Source: Candidatus Wallbacteria bacterium (GTDB lineage: Bacteria > Muiribacteriota > JAQTZZ01). Taken from it: a stretch of 20,722 nucleotides of DNA. A program made the position numbers and the translations under genes. Shown piece by piece: positions 14,502-20,722 of this stretch. The notes below the pieces were generated by a model. That model saw nothing but the letters and a program-made list of their open reading frames with translations, had not been told where the DNA came from and did not search any database. The DNA lies in NCBI GenBank assembly GCA_028711905.1, contig JAQTRI010000014.1:1-20722 (forward strand), written 5' to 3'. Each line of letters opens with the position of its first letter. The stretch's first letter is position 1.

Positions 14502-16388
14502 TTAGTTCGGCCAGTTGTTGTCCGAATTCAGCATCACATAGTTGTTGTGCACATACCCGTGCCTGCCTGAAGGTGTAGTGATCTCGTACCACCAGGTTTT
14601 TCCTTCCATGTCCCACCACTTGTAGTGCACGGTTACCCCGGCCTGGTTGCCGAGATTGACCACTGCCGGGTAGCTTGTGCCGGGTCCGGTGCGCACTGTG
14701 ACCTTGCTGTCGGTCGTGATGTGTCCGTCTTTCGCGATTTTGACCGGGGGCGGCGAAACTGCGAACGGCCAGGTGACTTGCAGAATCGAGGCTTTCAGGT
14801 AACCCATCTTCTCGTATCTTGCGAACACGCGGTACCAGTCGCTGACTTTCTCCATGACCACGACTTTTTCGCCTTTGGACACAGATGTCACGCTGCTCCA
14901 TGATTTGCCCGGTCCCTGATACACGGTAGAGGAGGAAGTGGTGGTGCCGATGCGCTGCTTGGTATTGTTAAGCTTGAATTTCAGAATCTGCGAGGACACG
15001 GTCTTACCGCTGTGCTTCAGTTCCAGCTTCAGAGCCACAGTGTAATCGAGCATGGCGTCTGATTTGACTTTGCCGAAAGAGAAGCTGGCGCTGCCGGACT
15101 TCCGGGCTGCGATTTTTGTGGCCTTGTATGGACCTTCGGCCACTTCCACACCCTCGGACGATGATGTAGTGGCGTACTGGAAATCCATGGAATCCACGAA
15201 TCCGAAGTTGACGGCCGACACTTTGACAGTCAGTTTTTCGCCCACAGTATACAGACTGTCGCCGTTTTCCTCGCTGACTGAAGCCATGTTGATTTCCAGC
15301 ACCGCGTTTTCATGATAGTGCTTGTCGGCGGCAGCGATGCCTGCGGTCTTGCCTTTGGCGAATGACGGAGGATAAACTTCGGCAGTCACTTTATCGTATC
15401 CGGCTTTATAACCCTTGTCGTAGAGCTTTTTGCAGGCGTCCTGGAATCCCTGAGCATGCCCGTCTTTGCGGCCTTTTTCCAGCCCGCGCTGGCGCTCGTA
15501 GGAGTATTCCATAGCCTCGTATGAGTAATAATAATCCCTGTAGTAACGGTCGTATGCTTCCTGATAACCTTCGCGGTATCCTTCGTCCTTGCCCTTGCCG
15601 AAACCGTCCCTGTATCCTTCCTGGTAATAGTACTGATAGGCAGTCTGATAGGCCTGATGGTAGGTTTCCTGATAGCCCTGCTGCCTGGCACTGCTGTAAG
15701 CGGCATTGTAACCGTCCTGATATCCCCTGTCATAACCCTGCTTATAGTCTGCGGCATCGTCTTTGGTGGCTGTGTTGCGCAGAATCATCAGGTCCATGTC
15801 TTCATAGACCATCAATGAATCGATGCCTGATTCCCTGACTTCAGCCCTGGGGTTTTCGTTCCAGAAGGAATCCTTGAATTCCTTTTCTTTTTCTGCGAAA
15901 CCGGCTTTGTATCCGGCGTTGAATCCGTTCTGGGTTTCGATCTCAGCCGCGTCTTTGCTGCCTTTGGCAAAGCCCTTTTCGTATGAGTCGGTCTGCTCGC
16001 CAGCCTGGTAGCCGACCGGATATGTCTCATTGTAGCCGGTCTTGTATCCTTCATTGTAGCAGCGCTTCTCACCTGCCACCCTGCCATCGACTGAGCCCTT
16101 GCTTGTGCCGTCTGACTGCCCCTGCCTGAGGCCTTCCTCGCGGCCTTCTCGTTCGCCGTCCCGTTTTCCAGCGTCAAAGCCTTCGCGTTCGCCGTCTGAA
16201 CGGCCACGCCACTCGCCGTCCCTGCGGCCTTCGGACTGGCCATCGCTTAATCCTCGGAAATAGCCGTCATTGCGGCCGTTGCTGAAACCTGCTGTGTAGC
16301 CGTTCTGCCAGGCCTGACTGTTGGCTGCAGGCAGAGATGCAGTGATTACGAAGAGCGAAAGAAGGCATATCAATTTGATCGCACTCAT
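14502..16388 (-). CDS. Secreted GX3-repeat protein with C-terminal SH3-like domains
   Basis: I do not recognise this protein as a named family. The 628-residue product starts at the ATG at 16388, which has a GGAGG site six bases upstream and yields a clear signal peptide (residues 1-23, ending PAANS). Residues 30-106 have Gly at every fourth position for 20 steps, with Asp, Arg, Ser and Glu between, then looser GxxxG to about 163. A second, Tyr-rich GYxxGY zone covers about 218-350. Residues 361-473 look like an Ig-like or CARDB-type beta domain. Two bacterial SH3-like domains follow, at about 479-537 and 556-618. GX3 helices are known from Yae1/Lto1 and FliH, but those are cytoplasmic. The SH3 domains suggest cell-wall or surface attachment. 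Confidence 0.85.
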   Translation of the reverse strand: MSAIKLICLLSLFVITASLPAANSQAWQNGYTAGFSNGRNDGYFRGLSDGQSEGRRDGEWRGRSDGEREGFDAGKRDGEREGREEGLRQGQSDGTSKGSVDGRVAGEKRCYNEGYKTGYNETYPVGYQAGEQTDSYEKGFAKGSKDAAEIETQNGFNAGYKAGFAEKEKEFKDSFWNENPRAEVRESGIDSLMVYEDMDLMILRNTATKDDAADYKQGYDRGYQDGYNAAYSSARQQGYQETYHQAYQTAYQYYYQEGYRDGFGKGKDEGYREGYQEAYDRYYRDYYYSYEAMEYSYERQRGLEKGRKDGHAQGFQDACKKLYDKGYKAGYDKVTAEVYPPSFAKGKTAGIAAADKHYHENAVLEINMASVSEENGDSLYTVGEKLTVKVSAVNFGFVDSMDFQYATTSSSEGVEVAEGPYKATKIAARKSGSASFSFGKVKSDAMLDYTVALKLELKHSGKTVSSQILKFKLNNTKQRIGTTTSSSTVYQGPGKSWSSVTSVSKGEKVVVMEKVSDWYRVFARYEKMGYLKASILQVTWPFAVSPPPVKIAKDGHITTDSKVTVRTGPGTSYPAVVNLGNQAGVTVHYKWWDMEGKTWWYEITTPSGRHGYVHNNYVMLNSDNNWPN

Positions 16389-16522
16389 GAAAACCTCCAG
16401 GTCCGGATTTTGAACGACCAGATTCCTATGAACAGACAATACCCGGAAAAACACCCTTCCGGCGCATCAATCAGCATCAATCGAAAACTGGTCAGGGTTG
16501 CGAACTGAGAGCATGCAATGAG

Positions 16523-16683
16523 TGCAATGGGGTCAGGAGTGCAAGGGTGCGTGGGGTCAGGGCTTGCTGAAATCCATACCGACACAGCGATTGCGCGCAA
16601 GAATTACTAATTTCAAGGCCTGACCCCACGCATCCCTGATTTCAAGCCCTGACCCCACGCATCCCTCTGACCCCACGCATCCC
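16523..16683 (+). mobile_element. Internally deleted RAYT element (MITE-like) with nested repeats
   Basis: This is a second copy of the element type at 13806-14216. Left units TGCAATGGGGTCAGG (16523-16537) and GCGTGGGGTCAGGGCTTG (16549-16566) join directly to the last 19 codons of the transposase (CTGAAATCC onward, 16567-16623), which end in the same TTACTAATTTCAAG arm. Three right-hand units follow, each ending in GACCCCACGCATCCC (16611-16636, 16640-16665, 16667-16683). The last one touches the stop codon of the flavoprotein gene. No coding capacity remains. It fills most of the 295-base gap between the two - strand genes; the rest of that gap (16389-16522) shows only the ribosome site and a direct repeat of GCATCAATC. 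Confidence 0.78.
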
Positions 16684-17253
16684 TTATAGCTTTTTCACTG
16701 TTGCGGCCAGCGCTTTTCCTGCGGCGCGTGCCTTTTTCAACACATCTTTATGCTGTTCGATGTCATCGATCCCACGCGTGCCACCGGCGATCAGCACCTT
16801 TGTCACATCCAGTCCCAGCATTTTCAGCATACCGGCCGTGTGCTTGAAATAGGAATTGAAGGAGTTTGTGACAGGCTGGCCTTGTGTGAAGGCCAGGATT
16901 GTCGGTTTGACGGATTTCAGCCTGGGCGCGAATTCGGGGTCCAGCAGCGCCACTAAGCGGTCGACAAAGGTCTTCGTCTGTGAAGACATCTGCCACATGT
17001 AAACAGGAGATGCTATTATCAGGCCGTCTGATTCGTGGATCTTGAGATACATTTCCTGCATGTCATCATCAATCAGGCAATTCTCGTGTTCTCGGCAGTT
17101 GTGGCAACTCCGGCACGGGTTGATCTTTTTATCCACGAGATGAATGATCTCGGTTTTTGCCCCTGCTTCAAGGGCTCCAGCGATAATCTCCCTGACCAGT
17201 CTTGCGGTATTGCCTTCTTTTCTGGGGCTGCCGACAAAAGCTGTGATTTTCAT
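16684..17253 (-). CDS. Flavodoxin-like NAD(P)H oxidoreductase with iron-sulfur motif
   Basis: A 189-residue protein of the flavodoxin-fold FMN reductase / iron-sulfur flavoprotein family. SPRKEGNT at 9-16 is the FMN phosphate loop and ASPVYMWQMSSQTKTFVDR at 81-99 is the second flavin contact region. Cys47, Cys50, Cys53 and Cys59 form the compact CX2CX2CX5C motif typical of iron-sulfur flavoproteins, so it probably carries FMN plus a 4Fe-4S cluster and transfers electrons in an anaerobic or low-oxygen cell. The ATG at 17253 is chosen because an AAAGGAG site lies seven bases upstream; the frame is open further up. The stop abuts the deleted RAYT element. The electron partner is unknown. Confidence 0.88.
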   Translation of the reverse strand: MKITAFVGSPRKEGNTARLVREIIAGALEAGAKTEIIHLVDKKINPCRSCHNCREHENCLIDDDMQEMYLKIHESDGLIIASPVYMWQMSSQTKTFVDRLVALLDPEFAPRLKSVKPTILAFTQGQPVTNSFNSYFKHTAGMLKMLGLDVTKVLIAGGTRGIDDIEQHKDVLKKARAAGKALAATVKKL

Positions 17254-17498
17254 ATGGACTCCTTTTGAAACAACTCCGAAGCTGAGTGAGTGTTGTCCGG
17301 ATTTTCTCAAGTATAAACAGCATAATGCAATCGTGATATATTTGCGAATCATATGCAGGGAAGAATAATGGGTCGCGTGGTATGCTGAAGCATTGAAAGT
17401 CTTGCGATTCTAAGAAATGGTCTGCTCGTGATTTTTTATAACCGGTATGCTATATTCATATTGACGGGTTACGGGCGATCAACTTAGCGGGAGATACA

Positions 17499-17741
17499 GT
17501 GGCTAAAAGCCTGCAGATCAGCATCATGGTTCAAAAGGACGGAGAAGAGTATTTCGCTTTCTGTCCTGAACTGCGCAGCTGCAGATCGCGCGGTATAACT
17601 TATAATCAGGCTATGGATAAACTCAAGGCTACAATCCGCAGCTATATTACCGAAGTTCACGGCGAAATCGGAAATGTGGAGTTTCACGAGGATCTGATGG
17701 ATCCTGTCGCTCCAGGCTCGGATCAACATTACATTAATTAA
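17499..17741 (+). CDS. HicB-like (UPF0150) protein, no HicA partner
   Basis: An 80-residue protein matching the partial RNase H fold of HicB/UPF0150 antitoxins: a strand, then EEYFAFCPELRSCRSRGITY (the usual xYxAxCPELPGCxSxGxT pattern), then the helix NQAMDKLKATIRSYITEV. The start is GTG with a GCGGGAG site about nine bases upstream. The DNA-binding tail of full-length HicB is absent. No HicA-like frame is found on either side: upstream is a 245-base gap to a divergent flavoprotein gene, and downstream it meets the STAND gene stop-to-stop with no bases between. It may be an orphan or act in another way. Confidence 0.8.
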   Translation: MAKSLQISIMVQKDGEEYFAFCPELRSCRSRGITYNQAMDKLKATIRSYITEVHGEIGNVEFHEDLMDPVAPGSDQHYIN

Positions 17742-20408
17742 TTACCGACCTATTTTCATGATGATGCAATAGTTGGTGTCTGTGTTGAAGGTGTACCCAC
17801 CCTCATCCGTTCCAGCGATGAACCGGTCCGGTCGTTTCTGATCCAGAATCTTTCTCAAACGCGAGATGTTCATTCTGAAGGTGTTTGCGTCAGCCTCAGG
17901 GTCGTATTTCCGTTCCCAGACCTTTGGGTATACATCTGAAGCTCTACGGACCTCGCCAGGGATGGAAACGAACTCCCAGAACAGTTTGACCATGGCCCTT
18001 TTGTTGAAAAAGTCAATTTCATGTCCATCGACAGTCAGATTTTTCCCGGCGAAATCAGCGACGATATCAAAATTCCCGGTCCTGTTCAGCAGGTCCGACA
18101 ATTTATCCCGGCTGATGATCTCTTTGTCTGAGCCGTGCCTGAACACCAGGAGTTTCTGCGCCAGCTCGGCGGTTTTTTCTTCCAGCCAGCAGCTCTCATC
18201 CTCGAACATTTTTCTTGTGTCAGGGGACATGTCTTCAAGGAGATGGTTCAATACTGCACGCTGTTCGGCGGCTTCTTCCGCTTTGCCGAGGAGGCGGCAT
18301 GTTTTTTCCCAGAGGAGGTGCAGATCATAAGTCGCCATTACAGGGCATTCAGTACCCTTGATCATATGTTCCAGTTCCTGCAGGCGGGTGTAAGCCTGTT
18401 CCACTGAGCCTGAAACCAGCAGAAATTCAATGAAATTGCACATGATCTGGACTTTGAAGACCATGTCTTCGAAATCGCCTAAGAATTCCAGCGCTCCAGA
18501 CAGAAATTTCTCGGAGCTTTTCAGGTCTTCCATGTGCAGGTACGCCACCCCGATCATACTCATGTTAAGTGCCTGCCCGTACTTCAGGCCCATGCGGCGG
18601 TTAAGCTCCAGGCCCTTGTGATAGGTGTCAATGGACTCACGGTAAGAGCCTGATTTGAAGAGGATCTCACCCAGCAGGGAATAGCATGTGCGCTCTCGGT
18701 AGGTATCACCTGTATCCTGAGCGATGCATAGAGCTTCCTCTGCACAGACACGGGCTTCGGGAAAACGCTTCATCATCAGCAGTACCATTCCTTTTCGATA
18801 CAGCGTATTGGAGATCCAGTTTGAGGCTCCTATGCTTCTGAAACCCTCCAGAGCGCCGTCAACCAGAGTCAGAGCCCGATCCATCATGCAGTTCATATAG
18901 CAATATGAAGAGTAATACATTTCGCAGGAAGCTTTGATAATGGGATACTTTTCCAGGTCCGGCCATTCCGTGATCTTTTCGAAACAGATTCTTGCAGTTT
19001 CCATGTTGCCCAGATAAATGTAGCTGATGGCGATTTTCAGCTGCACGAACATACGCTTTTTTTCGTCCCTGCAGACTGACAGGCATTTCTGAAACATGTC
19101 CAGAGCCTGAGCCCCGTTACCCCGGCTGTCGTGGAGCATGGCTGTCAGGAAAAGGCGGTCCGGGTTGTCGACATGGGAAAGGGCTTTCTCAGCTTCCTCG
19201 TAGCTTCCGAGCAGAATCAAATGGCTGGCGATAGCGCTGCGCAGGTCAGGCATGCGATAGTCACCCGTGGCAAGTTCTTTTTGCAGCAAATGCGCGATGT
19301 CTTTGGAAATATCCTGCAGGTAGAGATTGATTTCAGCGAGATCGATCAGGGCATCAACTGCTCTTTCGCGCTCTGAGGCGCTGTTGTAATGAAAATATGC
19401 TTCACGCAGGGCTTCGATATCATGGTAAAAGTTGTGATGCAGGAGCTCAGCGGCTTCCAGGTGCAGGCAGCGGGCCTTTTCCTTGCCCTCCTGTCTGAGT
19501 ATGAATCGCCGCAGCAGGTCGTGCAGCGACAATCTGCCGGACGGATCGAATTCCACTAAGCAGCTTTGCCAGAGACGGTCCAGTATGAGGGGGGCATTCT
19601 CTCCGGCCAGCATGGTCACTACCTCCCGGGTGACGGGTGCCCTGAAGGCTGAAAGTACTTTCATCACTGCTTTGACATCATCGCTCTGGGAATGCCAGAG
19701 CAGGTCTGACAGGTATTTTTCCAGGTGCGCATCGACATTTTCGCGTTTTTCCAGCTCGTTCAGAGAGAGTTTGCCGGTCATCAGGAGTCCGCAGATGATC
19801 TTGACCGAAAAAGGATGACCACCGGCCAGATCATGGATAATGCGTATAGCGCCAGATGCTGGGGGCTTCATCCCCTGGAAACGAAAAATGGATTCCACCA
19901 TGACGGCCGTCTCGTTCTCAGCCAGTCCTTTGAGCACATAAAGAAAAACATCTGGAAAAATCAGTGCATCAAGCTCAGGCTTTTTGCGCGAGAAAAACAC
20001 GATGTGGGCTTTTTTCATCAAAGCGGCATGGGCGAATAAAGCCAGAGTCCCCCGGCACTCAACAAACTGGAAGTCGTCAATGAAAAGAGTCAGCTCTTTT
20101 TCCTCTAAAAAGACGCAGAGCTGTTCAGGTCCTCCACGGGTAGAGCGCAGGTCTTTTTTACTGTAGCTGTGATCCAGCAGATTGAACAGCTCTGTGTAAA
20201 AATCCTGATCATCCCAGCCGAACAGGCAGTGGAAAAAGATGATTTTCCGGCCATCAGAGGCCAGATATTCTCTCAGGGAGTCGGCAAGACGGCTTTTGCC
20301 CATGCCGGCGATACCGACCACTACCGAGCAGGGCGATGACAGGACCTTGTTCCTCAGAAATTCGATGTCTGCGGTACGGTCACAGGTTGGGATGCTTCCG
20401 GTGTTCAT
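17742..20408 (-). CDS. STAND-type ATPase/TPR transcription regulator with C-terminal winged helix
   Basis: An 888-residue signal-sensing regulator. The N-terminal ATPase has Walker A GIAGMGKSR (32-40), Walker B TLFIDDFQF (about 107-115), a sensor-like HIVFFSRKKP, and the GGHPF motif near 195-200 typical of STAND/NB-ARC proteins such as MalT. Residues about 360-720 are TPR-like helical repeats, for example SYREAIDTYHKGLELNRRM-type units. The last 95 residues (about 790-885) form an OmpR/BTAD-like winged helix, including a VWERKYDPEADANTFRMNIS stretch and the GYTF wing. There is no LuxR helix-turn-helix. The ligand sensed by the repeats is unknown. It lies 9 bases downstream of a Ppx/GppA gene and has no strong ribosome site, so coupling is likely. 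Confidence 0.88.
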   Translation of the reverse strand: MNTGSIPTCDRTADIEFLRNKVLSSPCSVVVGIAGMGKSRLADSLREYLASDGRKIIFFHCLFGWDDQDFYTELFNLLDHSYSKKDLRSTRGGPEQLCVFLEEKELTLFIDDFQFVECRGTLALFAHAALMKKAHIVFFSRKKPELDALIFPDVFLYVLKGLAENETAVMVESIFRFQGMKPPASGAIRIIHDLAGGHPFSVKIICGLLMTGKLSLNELEKRENVDAHLEKYLSDLLWHSQSDDVKAVMKVLSAFRAPVTREVVTMLAGENAPLILDRLWQSCLVEFDPSGRLSLHDLLRRFILRQEGKEKARCLHLEAAELLHHNFYHDIEALREAYFHYNSASERERAVDALIDLAEINLYLQDISKDIAHLLQKELATGDYRMPDLRSAIASHLILLGSYEEAEKALSHVDNPDRLFLTAMLHDSRGNGAQALDMFQKCLSVCRDEKKRMFVQLKIAISYIYLGNMETARICFEKITEWPDLEKYPIIKASCEMYYSSYCYMNCMMDRALTLVDGALEGFRSIGASNWISNTLYRKGMVLLMMKRFPEARVCAEEALCIAQDTGDTYRERTCYSLLGEILFKSGSYRESIDTYHKGLELNRRMGLKYGQALNMSMIGVAYLHMEDLKSSEKFLSGALEFLGDFEDMVFKVQIMCNFIEFLLVSGSVEQAYTRLQELEHMIKGTECPVMATYDLHLLWEKTCRLLGKAEEAAEQRAVLNHLLEDMSPDTRKMFEDESCWLEEKTAELAQKLLVFRHGSDKEIISRDKLSDLLNRTGNFDIVADFAGKNLTVDGHEIDFFNKRAMVKLFWEFVSIPGEVRRASDVYPKVWERKYDPEADANTFRMNISRLRKILDQKRPDRFIAGTDEGGYTFNTDTNYCIIMKIGR

Positions 20409-20417
20409 GACATTATT

Positions 20418-20722
20418 CTATCTGGAGCCGGGTGATTTGTCCATGGCTCGTGACAGGGCATACCCATACATCAGATCCACATGAGAAGCATACATATTCC
20501 GGCTGCGGCAGCATGCCATGATCTCGAGTAGAATCAGGCAGCCGCAGGGGAGAGTGTCGGCCCGATTCGGGTCCATGCCTGGCAGTCTGCGGCGTTCTAA
20601 AAGAGGCAGAGCTGAGATCCTCTCGTAAATAGACTTGAGGCGGTCAAATGATATGACATGTCCCTGGACGAGGGAGGCTGAAAATTCCGGCAGCCTGAGA
20701 TCAACTGAGGCCAGAGTAGTGG
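20418..20722 (-). CDS. Ppx/GppA exopolyphosphatase family protein, C-terminal end (partial)
   Basis: The last 100 residues of a gene that enters from the right edge on the - strand. They include TTLASVDLRL, ISFDRLKSIYERIS, LERRRLPGMDPNRAD and CGCLILLEIM, which together match the C-terminal end of the Ppx/GppA phosphatase domain (the usual xTTLAAxxLxL ... RRxLPGLxPxRADxIxxG pattern). The family releases phosphate from polyphosphate or pppGpp. The N-terminal half with the catalytic residues is outside the window. The stop TAG (20418-20420) is 9 bases before the STAND regulator start, so these are probably one operon. Whether it is Ppx or GppA cannot be decided here. Confidence 0.88.
   Translation of the reverse strand, partial: TTLASVDLRLPEFSASLVQGHVISFDRLKSIYERISALPLLERRRLPGMDPNRADTLPCGCLILLEIMACCRSRNMYASHVDLMYGYALSRAMDKSPGSR

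Noticed and set aside
15812..16243. A - strand frame within the GX3 gene region giving an Ala/Lys/Arg-rich protein
   Set aside because: It is an alternate frame of the glycine repeat; the overlapping 628-residue frame has the signal peptide, ribosome site and terminator.
16523..16683. Short repeats that could suggest a CRISPR array
   Set aside because: Units are irregular, occur in both orientations, lack unique spacers of constant length, and match the ends of the RAYT element; no cas gene is near.
17254..17498. A possible hicA toxin gene or a strong promoter between the flavoprotein and HicB genes
   Set aside because: No frame of HicA size or pattern is present on either strand, and the -10-like TATATT and TATACT sequences lack credible -35 partners.

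Overview
The window reads as a chromosomal segment of an uncultured diderm bacterium. An LptF/LptG-type lipopolysaccharide-export permease implies an outer membrane. The tmk-yaaR pair recalls Firmicutes and spirochaetes. HEAT, TPR, beta-propeller and carbohydrate-binding accessory proteins are frequent. There is no rRNA or tRNA gene, so the phylum cannot be fixed from this sequence; a poorly characterised candidate phylum is my guess only. Base composition looks near 50% GC and the standard bacterial code works throughout.

Region 1 (20-12705, all + strand) is a very compact housekeeping cluster: secF, cdd, an exported protein of unknown function, dnaN, a membrane-anchored CBM48 protein, a HEAT-repeat protein, lptF/G, tmk, yaaR, rapZ, panB, panC and ligA. 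Most junctions overlap or are separated by only a few bases, which suggests co-transcription and translational coupling. The cluster mixes DNA replication (dnaN, tmk, ligA), nucleotide salvage (cdd), protein export and envelope assembly (secF, lptF/G), small-RNA or cell-wall control (rapZ) and pantothenate/CoA synthesis (panB, panC). A candidate internal promoter lies before dnaN. LigA has Asn in place of the Asp of its KxDG nucleotidyltransferase motif.

Region 2 (12706-14501) holds an exported TolB-like propeller protein with a clear terminator. It then becomes a non-coding stretch with a decayed REP-associated tyrosine transposase (RAYT) between perfect 24-bp inverted repeats, a truncated secreted-protein start, a 20-bp palindrome and a bidirectional terminator.

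Region 3 (14502-17253, - strand) carries an unusual secreted 628-residue protein and an iron-sulfur-type flavoprotein. The secreted protein has glycine at exactly every fourth residue for 20 steps, then a second Tyr-rich GxxxG zone, a beta-rich domain and two SH3-like domains. A second, internally deleted copy of the RAYT element lies between these two genes, so the secreted-protein gene is bracketed by two related elements.

Region 4 (17254-20722) has an orphan HicB-like protein (+). Stop-to-stop against it is a large STAND ATPase/TPR/winged-helix regulator (-). Its upstream neighbour, cut by the window edge, is the C-terminal 100 residues of a Ppx/GppA phosphatase, 9 bases from the regulator start. 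This looks like a two-gene operon linking polyphosphate or (p)ppGpp metabolism to a signal-sensing transcription regulator. The most unusual items are the secreted GX3 protein with its bracketing RAYT elements, the ppx-STAND pair and the LigA motif change.
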